DNA of 64,000 bases, from assembly GCA_003971905.1 (NCBI GenBank), contig RSEE01000070.1:250501-314500 (forward strand), given 5' to 3'. Below, one piece after another: positions 11,970-21,968 of this stretch. The DNA comes from Moniliella sp. 'wahieum' (Eukaryota > Basidiomycota > Moniliellomycetes > Moniliellales > Moniliellaceae). The notes under the pieces are model-generated. The model did not search any database. It was given only the letters and a program-made list of their open reading frames with translations, and was not told the origin of the DNA. Both the position numbers and the translations under genes were made by a program. How positions within the stretch are numbered: the first letter of the stretch is position 1; each line of letters begins with the position of its first letter.

Positions 11970-13219
11970 GGCCGAGGAGAGTATTATGTGTGACGATAAT
12001 CGATAACGGGACTCAGTACTCACACCAGTACTGAGTATTAGTAGGGAGGTAGTATAAAGAGCTGTATTTCTGGGCGCCGTTACTAGTACTGGGTATAATA
12101 CCATATAGGAACGGAGCCTATTAGTATTAGCGAAGCCTCGTTTCTGGCCAAAGGCCGGTGCCGAGAAAGACCCCACAAGCAGCGCCTCAGCCCCTTTTTG
12201 TGGTGCAAAATAACGCCTTAATTATGGTGAGATGGTAAGAAGCTAAAGTAGGGACGGGCTCTCAAGTCGTGGGTGCACCACACTCCTTCTGCTGGCCCTC
12301 CTTCCCTTCTTGGCACGCCCTAACACATGGTGGGCGTGTGTGAGACCCTCCTAACCGAGATTATGACGACTTACGCATACTTATACTTACGGGAGGGCTG
12401 TGCCTGATGTATATATGTGTGGTGATGGATGGTGCTATGAAGATACCATCCATACCGTCAAAAGCTGAATGACATATTTGACAACCCCCCCCACACACAG
12501 CCTTCAGTATAAAACGCCGAGCCCCTCGCCACCATCAGGTGTCCATCGGTCTCATGCATCATGATACTGCTCCTGCGTCGCAGACGCCCCGCATCGGCGG
12601 GACTGTGATGTGGCATAGAGACTATGCTCTCAATCTCAAGTGAAATCGATCCCTCCGCCCAACGCGACCTCTGGCGTGTGAATTTTGGAAGAGCCTTCAT
12701 CGACTTCATCTAGCTTCATCCATCACATCGGGGGGTCGAAATGCTGTTTTCGGCTGTTAGATGTGCTGCTGAGGCAGCTCTAGGAGGAAAGGTGAGAGCA
12801 GATGCACAGATGTGGCAGTGGAGGTGGTGGTGCGACAAGTGTCTCGAACACGACGTGAGTCCAACAGGACGAAAGCAGACACGAAAAGACACGTTTGCTG
12901 TCCAGAAGATGTGTGTGCTCGCGCGGCGGGGCGGACTAAGCTCCTAGTTTTTAAAGTGTGGTTGGGTAACGCCACACTGGCGGGATGCCACCAGGGAGGG
13001 GTCGCTGGTCACCAACGCCCACTTATTAGTTTTGGATTCATAGCCTCGGATCGGATCAGGCGGTGACAGGCAGTTTGAGCAGCGCGCAACGTACAATCCA
13101 CCCGACTCCCCACCACCACCACTCGCCCTGCCCGACCCTTTTCTTTCCTCCACATCCACCTCCACATCCACCTCCACCTCTCCGTCTCCCTGCCCCCTCG
13201 CTCGCCCCCCTTAGCTATC

Positions 13220-15154
13220 ATGGCGGCCAGCAAGCGCCGGGACCAGCGGCTCCACCCCGCCTCGCTTGTGCCCCTCTGCCAGCACGACACCGACCTGGTC
13301 AAGTTCGTTGCCCGCCCCATCGCCCCTGATCTCATCGGTAGGTCCTTTCGCTAAGGTTGTTGCAATTACTACAGCTGCTACCTGCCCCTCTCCCATTCCT
13401 CCCTGTGTAGTAGTAGATTTATATATACTGACCACAGCTGTCGCATTTGTCCGACAGAGGACATCGTCTCCGTCGTCCGCAAGCTGCTTGGCGAAGAGGA
13501 GGAGCACCATGCTGCATCCATGTCGTCATTCACCCCCTTCACCCCCTCCCCCAGGTCGACCAATGACGACCTGCCCGGGATTGCCGAGTGGCTCCAATCC
13601 ATCGTTCAGCAATCGGGCGCAGCCACAGCCACCCTGATGGTCGCCCTCGTCTACATTGGGCGAATGAACCTGGCACTCCCCCCAACACCTACTCGCTTGC
13701 TTAGTGTTTGCCATCGAGTCCTTCTTGCTGCTATTGTGGTAGCAGCCAAGATGACTCACGATCGTGCTTTGAAAAACGCCGTATGGGCACGCTACTCGAC
13801 GATTTTTGTTACGCACGATGTCAACTTGATGGAGACACAGTTGCTGCAACTGATTGATTATCAGTTGGTCGTCACCGAATCCCAACTTCTTGCCGTCTCC
13901 GCCCCCTTCATGTACGGCCCTGGGTCTGACAAGGCCAAAGCGTTTTCCCTTCCCATGCGTCGCACCGCTTCCTCCTCCGCCCTCACCCCAGCTGTCTCCT
14001 CTGCCACGTCTCCCATTGCTCATTCGCCTTCCTCTCCCACGTTGAAAAAGACTGGGGCCTTACAGCAACAGCGTACTCAGTCCGACCCCGACTTGCGCTT
14101 TCGAAGCGCTCATGACACCGCTATGGCACGGGCACGAGCACTCATGCACAATCAAGTGTTACCACCCTCTTCGAGCATAATCAAGGAGGAACCAGGACCG
14201 ACATCGGATTTCATCGCCAGAACAGATACGCACGACAGTGAGCCTGACGTGCCACGCAAGCGCGTTTCCTCTCTCTTTTTGTCGGAGGATGCGTTGGTGG
14301 GAGAGACTACTACTACCGCCGCAGCAAGCGATTTTTCGCATACTGGGTCTCATCGATTCTCTAGTGCCCTTACCAGCACGCGGTCCGTACAAACCAACCG
14401 CACATCGGCTCAGTCTAACATGACAACAGGGGCCAATCAGGTCAAATCCGAGCAACCCCCGCAACCCCCTGTTAGTCCGCTTTCTCCCACTCCCAGCTTT
14501 TGGGACGCCTACAGCCACCGCCAAAGTTGCACCACAACCGAGAGTGCAGAAGCGTGTGCGGATCAAGGCTCGCCAGAGACTGCAGCCGTGGTGGCCTCAC
14601 TTGCTTCCTTTCTCCATTTGGATGAGTCAGATCTTCCACAGGTTCACATGCCTGCCACGCCATTGAAGAACAAGGTGCGCACACAGCAGCCCATGCCGGT
14701 GGTCTTCCATCCTTCATCCAACCGGGCCAAACCGGCCCTCAAGTTGGACGGATCCGACGAGCAAACAGAGCTGGGTGCCACTACAGTTACCCTCCGCGAA
14801 AAGCATCCGTCACAGATCACAAACCCCACTGACCTCCCCTCGCCCAAAAGGAACACTACTGGGGAAGTGAATGAGACGCTCAAGAAAGCAAATTCGCATG
14901 GTCCTTCTCCGTGCCGTCCTTCGTGCGAAATGAGCCGCAGCACCACTTCGGTCAGTACGTTGGATTCGGACGTGACGGCGGCGTCAAGCACGTTGTTTGC
15001 AGTTCCGATGATTGGCCGGCGCATCCAACTTGGTCCGGCTCATCCCATTGTGTCCGCATCTCTCTCACGCCAAGCGTCGCTGCCCGAGCTACCACGTAAC
15101 AACCTCTCTCCCCTTCTTGTGGAGCTCAGAAAGACCATACCAACAACCGGTTGA
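13220..15154 (+). CDS. Pcl/Pho80-like cyclin
   Basis: Regulatory subunit expected to bind a Pho85-type cyclin-dependent kinase. Exon 1 runs from ATG 13220 to 13337. An intron at 13338-13457 (GTAGGT..GACAG) is followed by one uninterrupted frame to 15154. The cyclin box sits early (about 13610-13880): LMVALVYIGRMN, CHRVLLAAIVVAAKM, WARYSTIF, and DVNLMETQLLQLIDYQL. These correspond to the family pattern of a single N-terminal cyclin box with a conserved VNLME..LL..LD motif. The remaining 400 residues are Ser/Thr/Pro-rich and probably disordered, as in G1-type Pcl proteins with long phosphorylatable tails. This is the longest clean frame in the window. Frames beyond the stop look Pro/Ser-rich, so the tail might extend if a base is missing near 15150. 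Confidence 0.88.
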
Positions 15155-16423
15155 ACATCGCCCGGCCTCCCCGTGGACGGAACATTCGGGCCGGCCCAAC
15201 AAAACGAAATTGCTACCCACGACACCATCTTCACCTTTCCACCCCTTCCGCCTCCGCCTCCCCGACTCCCACAGCCTACCCTCAAGAACTCCAAGAGTAT
15301 GCCACAGATACGCCCTTTGGCCCAGGAAGCTGTGCCCGGAACGGATCATCGCCGATCTCACTCCAAAGCCTGGCGCTTCGGAGGAGCAAACGAAACCTGA
15401 AAGTCGCCCCTAGTCTTCCCGTACTGCCGTTGTCTTTCCCTCCCCATCCTCCTTCCCAAAAAGCAGGATCAGGAGCACCTGGTCTCTCTCCCCATGGTCC
15501 AGCACCAGTACTTCCCGTGCCTGTTGTTTCGACCGTACCTCCCCACCCGCACACCCATCCTCATGCTGACGCCCCGGGGAAGCGTACTGCCATCACAGCT
15601 ACGCGACAAGGTCATACCAACCCCGAAGAACGGGGTGGGTGGAGTCCGTGCCAAAGCGTCGGCGCTGGGACTGCGAAGTGCAGCGCGGTTGCGCTCCCTC
15701 GTTGGTGTGCGCAACCACCACGACTGATTACTAAAATTGGTAGGAACACAGATGCGGCCTCGCCTCTCGGGTCTCGGGGTGTGGATGTGCCCCCTCATCT
15801 AGCCACGGATCTTTTCCCGCCCATCTGCTTGCTCCTCTTTGCCCTCCCCCCTTCATCCAATCCACTGTCTCTCTGTATTTATCCATTCCACATCCACATG
15901 CAACACCACTGTTGCCCCTATAATTCCCTCTTCGCACCCCCCCCTTCACAAATTCTACCAAAAACGTATAGCTTTGGAGGGTGTGTTCTCGTCCATCACC
16001 TGAAACCTCCTATGGTTCTTTATGCTTTTGGGCTGGTCCTAAACGCATATGGGGAACCGCATAGGGCACATCCGCGCCTCAACTGGGTCACGCAGGGCTT
16101 TCTCTCTCCAGTTTTCCTTTTTTCTTTTCTCTCTCCTTCCCTTGCTCTGGAGGAAAGTGTCGCAATTTGGTGCTTTTTATCATTCTTTGCGGATGAGATG
16201 CGACCCGTCGACATCGCGGGACTCTATCGGTACCGATTATCGTATTAGTTACCACAGTCCAGCTTTGTGTTGTAATCTAAGGTCGCAAGGGATACGAGGG
16301 TTGAGGGTTGCGAGCCGAAGGAGACGGATGTAGGTAGTATTTCCCACTGGCCACAACCAGCCTAGCTTGGCAAAACTTCAACCCAGCTGATTCCACAGAA
16401 TCAAAAGGAATCATGCAAAAAAG
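15155..16423. other. intergenic, cyclin 3' flank
   Basis: The first about 570 bp (to the TGA near 15727) are Pro/Ser/Arg-rich in more than one frame and could be a frame-broken continuation of the cyclin tail; I could not establish this. From about 15.8 kb the DNA is pyrimidine-rich with no recognisable gene. Confidence 0.4.
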
Positions 16424-16508
16424 GGGGTCCGCCCGGGATCGAACCGAGGACCACCTCTACGAGTTGGACTAACCCTAAAGAGGCATGATACCACTACACC
16501 ACGAACCC
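16424..16508 (-). tRNA. tRNA-Pro (anticodon AGG), with 13-nt intron
   Basis: On the minus strand the acceptor stem GGGTTCG pairs with CGGACCC (one G.T wobble), followed by discriminator C as in yeast tRNA-Pro. The anticodon stem CCTCT/AGAGG encloses 20 nt, consistent with a loop TT-AGG-G..T interrupted after position 37 by a 13-nt intron. The T arm is CTCGG-TTCGATC-CCGGG. A run of six T follows the 3' end (plus-strand A-run 16417-16422), a good Pol III terminator. All positions fit a functional cytosolic tRNA. Confidence 0.93.
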
Positions 16509-17008
16509 TCAATATGAGGGTCACCCCATATAAAATCCTAATTGGCGAGTCAGCCCGTGACTCACCTGTACTTGCTACCCTCCGTCGTCAGCTTTTTATG
16601 CGAAACCCCGAACAAAGAGGAAAAATGATATTCAAACCAGGCGAGGCTGGATGCGCGTCAGAAGGCAATGAATTTCGGCGTGGGGCGAGAAAAGGCAAGC
16701 ACAACCCTCGCCTACAGTGCGTGGGGTGTGTTCGTCGGCAGTTAACAGGAGGAGGGGAGGGGAAATAGTACATGGGAAAGGTCATCAGGATAAGGCGCGG
16801 CAGGGAGTAGGAGAAAAAGGAAGCGTCAATCAGCACCTAAAGGGAAATGCTGCGCTCAAAGGATCGGCGCAGAGAAGGGATATGGGGAGGGCACGTAACG
16901 CAGACTGGCGAAATGCAATGGGCTGGGATGCGAGCCAGCTATGCTTAGGTCTGTGTAGATGTGAGGAGAGGAGGAGAGGGAGAGGGAACAAGGAAGACAA
17001 AGGAAGTC
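16509..17008. other. intergenic
   Basis: About 500 bp between tRNA-Pro and the 3' end of the minus-strand Kre9/Knh gene. No coding signal seen. Confidence 0.5.
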
Positions 17009-17976
17009 TTAGGCGGCGGTGATGGAAAACTGCTTGCTAAAGTTTCCGCTGTCGCCCATCAGGACAAATAGGTAGTCCGACCGCGGCTCGACGTCAGAGG
17101 GAAGCGTGACAGTAGCTTTGCCCGCCTTGATGGGGAACTGACCCAAGGACCACTTCTCATGGTACCCCTCGTCGTTCTTTGACGGCGCATAGCCCAAACG
17201 GACTTCGACTTGGGAGTTCTCCAAGGAGGGGGCAATCCATCGGTCGACCAGGTAATCTCGGTTGGGGAGCCCGCTGCAAACGATTCGCCTCCGGTAGGAG
17301 AGGTGACGGTAGGGTTGTACACGATCCGCTTGCCGTTGCTGGGTTTGCCATGCTGTTGTTGCACCACCTTGAACTTGGGACTGGCATTGCCACTGTCGCC
17401 CATGACAATGACAATGTAGTCGTTGCGGGGGCCAGGCTCGCGGGCAAGGTGGCAATCGCGTGGCCACGGCTCAGAGGCACATCTTGTTCTTCTTTCACCA
17501 GGTCCCACTTTTCGTGCAGCCCCCCGGAGCTGCCATCGTCGTAGCCGAGCTTGATGACCACGGGGGCACTGGTATTGAAGTTCTTAGGCGCATCCGAGCT
17601 GTCCCTAAAGAGGAGGGAAGAGAAAGAGAGAAGGGAAGAGAAAGAGAGAAGGGAAGAGAAAGAGAGAAGGGAAGAGAAAAGGGTCAGAGATCGTGGGGGA
17701 TGACCAAAGGTAAAGGAACAGATGCACGTACCACTCGATCACAAAGGGTGCACCCGCAACGAAAGACTGGTTGGCAACAGGCTGGGTGATGCTTGGGTTC
17801 CAAACGATGCGCGGCGCCAGCTCCTCTCGCGCCTCCATCTGCTCGGCCCATGCGCCGCCCGACAAGGCACCCAGTTCACGGGCAACAGAGTTGTCGGCGC
17901 GGGGCAAGACGAGGGCGTAGGTGGCAGAAGCCGAGGCGATGAGGGCGGTGGCGCTAAAGACAGAGGCAAGCTTCAT
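17009..17976 (-). CDS. secreted protein with two Kre9/Knh1-type domains; frame-broken
   Basis: Likely a cell-surface protein of the Ser/Thr-rich GPI-anchored/Kre9-Knh1 family (beta-sandwich domains linked to wall beta-glucan). The start ATG at 17976 gives a signal peptide (MKLASVFSATALIASASATYA). Exon 1 ends at 17732, and an intron 17605-17731 carries an 18-bp minisatellite; splicing joins IEW|DSSDAPKN. Domain 1: IVWNPSITQPVANQSFVAG..., LGYDDGSSGGLHEKWDL, IVMGDSGNASPKFKV. Domain 2 repeats the same pattern: IVYNPTVTSPTGGESFAAG..., LGYAPSKNDEGYHEKW, FVLMGDSGNFSKQFSI. The two halves are clearly internal duplicates. Frame changes occur near 17455 and 17250. The protein ends ITAA with no obvious GPI signal or Ser/Thr-rich stalk, so it may be fully secreted. 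Confidence 0.82.
17615..17683. repeat. 18-bp minisatellite inside an intron
   Basis: Three full copies and a partial copy of gggaagagaaagagagaa, within the only intron of the Kre9/Knh gene. On the coding strand the tract is pyrimidine-rich, immediately upstream of the acceptor, so it could double as a polypyrimidine tract. Confidence 0.9.
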
Positions 17977-18135
17977 GGTGGCGAGAAAGGTCGTCAAAGG
18001 AGTAAAGTAAAGAGCAGTGGGAGGATTGGGTTTGACGGGTGGTGGTGGTGTGGAGGGGAGAAGAGGCAATGGGAGAAAAAGTGGGTCGGTAGGGGAGAGG
18101 CAGAAGGGACGAGCTGCAGGCAAGCGTGGGCAACT

Positions 18136-18142
18136 CTATATA
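18136..18142 (-). promoter_or_regulatory. probable TATA box of the Kre9/Knh gene
   Basis: TATATAG on the minus strand, about 160 bp upstream of the ATG at 17976, in otherwise GC-rich DNA. Confidence 0.5.
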
Positions 18143-18397
18143 GCTGGGCGGCAGCCCCTTGCAGCACGGGGCAGAAGGGCAGTGAACAGCAGACAGGCGC
18201 CATGGCACATCCCCAAATAGGCAACACCGCCGGCCGTCGCAGGCACACTGGCGCCCCGCTTGCTCAGTATCGCAGCCCTGCGCGTCGGCTGCGTCTCAAC
18301 GCGCATGGCAAGAAGCGCACCGAGGCACAGTGCCACTGTCAGACCGCATCTAGCGAGCAGCGGCGGCGTGGGAGTGTGCTGCAATGGGATGCCAAGG

Positions 18398-18442
18398 GAT
18401 GCCTAATTGGGGATGCCTAATTGGGGATGCCTAATTGGGGAT
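18398..18442. repeat. 14-bp tandem repeat (ggatgcctaattgg)
   Basis: Three perfect copies of a 14-mer in the intergenic region upstream of the Kre9/Knh gene. Confidence 0.9.
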
Positions 18443-20273
18443 TGGCAGGGCAGGCGCTCTGGCGCGACGGCAGCAGCCCAGCCGGAGCGAGATGCAGCAT
18501 GGCAGCAGTGTGGGGGCCGTATGCGGGCGATCAGCATGACGACATGCCGATCCAGCAGGGGGGCACTGCTGCTGCTCGCTGGTGTGGGGCAACCAGGGGG
18601 CCACGCACGGGGCTGCCTGGCGCTGTGGAGAGGTGGGCTTGAGGAAGGCAGGCCATGCTCAAGCACAGGCATGCACACATGCCATCGTTGGGAACAGCAA
18701 GCCAGGGCGCAACAAATCAGCGCGCAACACGAAGCTCGCTCGCGGAGCTCCAATGGCGTCGAGACGCTTGGTGAGAAGATGCCCCACTCACCCCTGTTCT
18801 CTGTCGTACACGTGGAGCACACCTCTCTCTTCCGCCTCTATACTCACTCAGCTCCAAGCCTCTCACATCATCTCACTTGCCCCGGCCGACCCAGTCACCC
18901 CCACCTCCAGCCTGGAGCCGGCGATCATGATCGGGCATGATCGGCGAGCCCATAAGCGATCGATGGCATCTCCTGTGCGCTGGTGGGGAATTTGCGGCAG
19001 AAGACGACAAGACAGTCCTGGGCAAGGATACGCACACAGTTGGACCGGGGTTGCACAATCCGTCACACACAGGCTCAGCCATCATGCATGTCATGCACCA
19101 GTATGCACATGAGCGCAAATGAAGCGTGTCTCTTCTTGGCCTTTGCTTGGCTTTTCCTAGGCCGATGTCCAAGTCCGTTGCTTCCAGAGTGGAGGCATGG
19201 ACGCTCCGCGCTCCGTCCCTGTCAGATCAGGGGAAGTCCAAGCCATCAGCATATGGTGTGACATGTGAGCACTGAGGTACTGAGGAGCGACTCCTTTCTC
19301 AGATCTCAAACCTCCTCTTCATCGCTTCATCTCGCGGTCAAAACGGTGATTGTATAACACTCTCGTAGTCATCAGTATACTCAGCCTCAGCACCCACAGC
19401 TCTCACACCGTGACGTAGGCGGCCAAAGGGAGCCAATGGCGAGGACAATCGAGAGCACTCAGGAAGATCCGTCAACAGGAAAGTTGTTGACCACCGCGGT
19501 CGTCCAAAGCCCGTCGGCCTTCAGTGGCAGGTGGCCAGATACACGCAGAGCATTGAGGCAAAGTGAGTCTCGAACCTTCCACAGGCTTCCACTGGCTTCC
19601 GTTTCCGGAACTCCTATCACGGTCCATGGGTCCAGCTCTCCTTAGTAGCTCTGCAATGCTATCTCCATTGTCCAATGTTTGCTAGGCCCGTGGCAAAAAA
19701 AGTCCCCCCCCATCGAGTCCGCGGCTTTATGGCAGAGAGCATTTACTTATTGGAATTACTACCTCTGATACTCCATGGTACTCCGTCTGAGACTCCTGCC
19801 TGGGATTCCTCGTGGGGTAGATCAGGAACTGGGCAGAAGGGGAAAATTACATGCAATCATGGACCAAAACAAACATTCGATTAATTATACCACTCTCCAC
19901 GTGCCTTCGTTATACAAAGAAAAAAGGCCCAATCGTTTGAACTCCGAAGATGCGAGCAAAAAGGGTGCGAGGACGGACTGAACAAGCATAGAAAAAGCCG
20001 CTATGATTGCCGTGGGGCAAAAAAGGTGGTAACAGAGCTTATTGCCTGGTACGGCCTGGTATGTTGCTAGTATGCATGTCCGTGCGCTACGCCGATCTGA
20101 CTGCGCTTTCCGACGACCAATGGCTGGTCTCGGATCTCACACGCCACACGCCACATGTGACATGGGACACGTGACATGCCACAGCGCTTTAGCACGGCTG
20201 CGCCTGCCGCAGCGCCTCAGCGTATTTCCGCGGCATACCGCCTCCGAACGCCGCAAGCAACAGCGAAGGGGCT

Positions 20274-20281
20274 TATAAATA
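20274..20281 (+). promoter_or_regulatory. TATA box of the small secreted protein gene
   Basis: TATAAATA about 110 bp upstream of the ATG at 20390, typical spacing for a strongly expressed fungal gene. Confidence 0.6.
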
Positions 20282-20389
20282 TGAACCCACGCAAACGCCC
20301 CCTATGCTATTCCTCCACCCTCTTGCCTACCAACAACACCCGTAATCGCCAACCTCAACCCCAAGCCCAACTCCAACTCAGCCAACATA

Positions 20390-20721
20390 ATGTACGTTTC
20401 TTTCGCTGCTGCTCTCGCTCTCGCCGGTACCGCCGCCATGGGCATGGCCAATGCCGCACCGGCTTGTCCAAGCGCTACGACGACCGCACCCTCGTCAACT
20501 TCTCTTCGCAGAACGGCACAGCCTTCTGCGAGAAATGGGTGAGCGACTGCCAAACCTACCAGCCGGAGAACCAGGACCTCCGCTACATCGCGTCTTACTG
20601 CAACCCGGGAGACTACCAGGGTAACAACAAGGATACCAGCGCCTTGGTATACTGTTCCTATGGAGTTTACACTTCCGTCCTCCACCACGTACGTCTTCTT
20701 CTCTCGCCTTGTTCTCCCTAG
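20390..20721 (+). CDS. small secreted cysteine-containing protein, Kex2-type site; frame-broken, 3' end unresolved
   Basis: ATG 20390 starts a clear signal peptide (MYVSFAAALALAGTAAM..., then ANA-AP, a good cleavage context). After one frame change near 20460 the reading continues through a dibasic LSKR site, typical of Kex2 processing. About 70 residues follow with four cysteines (FCEK, DCQT, YCNP, YCSY), many Asn/Gln/Tyr and an N-glycosylation motif (NGT). A GTACGT donor at 20689 suggests an intron after VLHH; the next exon was not identified. I recognise no family. Size, signal peptide, propeptide-like site and paired Cys fit secreted fungal proteins generally; no function is implied. Confidence 0.55.
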
Positions 20722-21206
20722 TCCTATGACACTTTGTCGTGGGGGAAAAGCTTCAGTACGGATTCGCTGACCGCGTTGACCGGTACGACCTCTTTTTCAT
20801 TACAGATCGAGGAGGAGACTGGCGCTTGGACCGCGTAAAAAAACCACTCTCTTCATTTGCGCACGAGTTCTCTACAGAACAGGGGTTTCCTGTATTAGTT
20901 TCCAGCCCGATTTACACCTGGCCGCTCTCCCTATTGACGTCGTGTTCAGTGACCTTTTTTTTTGCGCTACCAAATGTTGGACTTGATCAGATCTCGCAGC
21001 AGTGAGAGTGTGTTGCGTCGGTATACATCTCACAGTCGTTCTGCTACATACATGGGGGTGCTTTGGTGTGTCCAATAAGCTGGAAAGGACATAAGGGGGT
21101 CTTTGCTGTTGCAGTCGATAATGTTTGCCAATGCCTGCATATCCATGCGGAGCACCTCGGATAGTTTGGGGGCAGAGCATGGGCAACAGAAATGAAGAGC
21201 AAAAAA
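20722..21206. other. intergenic / possible 3' part of the small secreted protein gene
   Basis: May include the missing last exon of the upstream gene. No recognisable coding block found. Confidence 0.35.
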
Positions 21207-21287
21207 TGCCTCTTGGCCGAAAACGACCGATCTTCTCATACCAGCAAGTCGTACTAGTGAGATGCTTTACCACTGAGCCAAAGAGGC
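21207..21287 (-). tRNA. tRNA-Thr (anticodon AGT) with 12-nt intron; abnormal T-loop
   Basis: On the minus strand GCCTCTT pairs perfectly with AAGAGGC, followed by discriminator A and a T6 terminator (plus-strand A-run 21201-21206). The anticodon stem TCTCA/TGAGA encloses 19 nt, fitting loop CT-AGT-A..A plus a 12-nt intron after position 37. The T arm reads GGTCG-TTTT-CGGCC: the stem pairs with one wobble, but the loop is only 4 nt instead of 7, as if three bases were lost from the TTCRANT loop. This is either a sequence error, a decayed copy or a genuinely odd tRNA. Confidence 0.8.
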
Positions 21288-21458
21288 TAATTGGTGAGCC
21301 TAGTATCTGAAGAGTGTTCCCTTGGAGCATTACCTAATCCGCATTCTATTGCCGGCTTTTGTCTGCTCATCTTAGCGGTGGTGACGCAGGAGATGAAAGG
21401 CGAAATTGGGACTCGGCCAGGACTATCGTTGTGTCCGCCACCACCCGTAACTTGGACG

Positions 21459-21953
21459 ATGACAACGCTACGTTTCTGCCAGGAGTGCAACAACCTTCTA
21501 TACCCGAGGAGGACCGGACCAACCACGTGCTGCTGTACAGCTGCCGCAATTGCGACTACCGCGAAGAGGCGGCAAACCACCTTGTCTACCGCAACGACCT
21601 CATGTCCATCTCCCAAGAACAACCAGGCCAGATCGAAGGCTTGGTAAAGGACCCCACTCTGGCTCGCATCCAGCAGCACTGCCCATACTGTGGAAACGAA
21701 GAGTGCGTTCCCTCCCTCCCTACCCCCGCCACCCTCTCCGCCGCTCCCTCTCTTGCGCGTGTGTGGGGACGAGAAGCCTAACACATGACCATTGTGCAGA
21801 GCGGTCATGTTCCAGGACCAGTCCAAGCGGATCTACAACCGCATGATCCTCTTCTTCGTTTGCACCCATTGTGAGCGTCTCTACACCGACCCAGGCGTCA
21901 AGCGGCGACCTGGCGCTGCTTCTGCACCAGGAAACGACATGGATACCTTCTGA
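21459..21953 (+). CDS. RPB9: DNA-directed RNA polymerase II subunit RPB9; one frame break
   Basis: Small zinc-ribbon subunit of Pol II needed for start-site selection and fidelity. ATG 21459 gives MTTLRFCQECNNLLYP, the conserved first zinc ribbon. One C appears missing in the run near 21507, after which the frame continues EEDRTNHVLLYSCRNCDY. Exon 1 ends at 21702; the intron is 21703-21799 (GTGCGT..TGCAG) and splicing restores CGNEEAVMFQDQ. Exon 2 carries the second ribbon FFVCTHCERLYTDP and ends TGA at 21953. Four CXXC pairs are visible (CQEC, CRNC, CPYC, CTHC). The last ribbon lacks the usual C-terminal TFIIS-like ending and instead has a short Arg/Ala/Gly tail. Length about 130 residues, normal for RPB9. 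Confidence 0.92.
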
Positions 21954-21968
21954 CCCCCCCCCCCCCCC
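21954..21968. repeat. poly-C tract (15 nt) directly after the RPB9 stop
   Basis: Fifteen C immediately following TGA. Confidence 0.85.

Larger units (their letters stand above)
9299..13219. other. 3.9-kb gene-free, repeat-rich region
   Basis: No conserved protein seen on either strand. The left part (9.3-10.5 kb) is pyrimidine-rich with several tandem microsatellites annotated separately. The middle (about 10.8-12.5 kb) is visibly more AT-rich than the flanking genes, with many TATA-like stretches and copies of a GTACTGAGTACT-like palindrome at about 10627-10655 and 12010-12040. Nothing resembling rRNA or tRNA was found. It could be ordinary intergenic DNA or a degraded element. Confidence 0.5.
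17977..20389. other. intergenic, 2.4 kb
   Basis: Divergent upstream region of the Kre9/Knh gene (minus) and of the small secreted protein (plus). Apart from the TATA elements and the 14-bp repeat annotated separately I see no gene; open frames here lack recognisable features. Confidence 0.5.

Noticed and set aside
15151-16248. 365-codon open frame downstream of the cyclin
   Set aside because: Pro/Ser-rich composition only, no domain, and other frames are equally open; at most part is a frame-broken cyclin tail.
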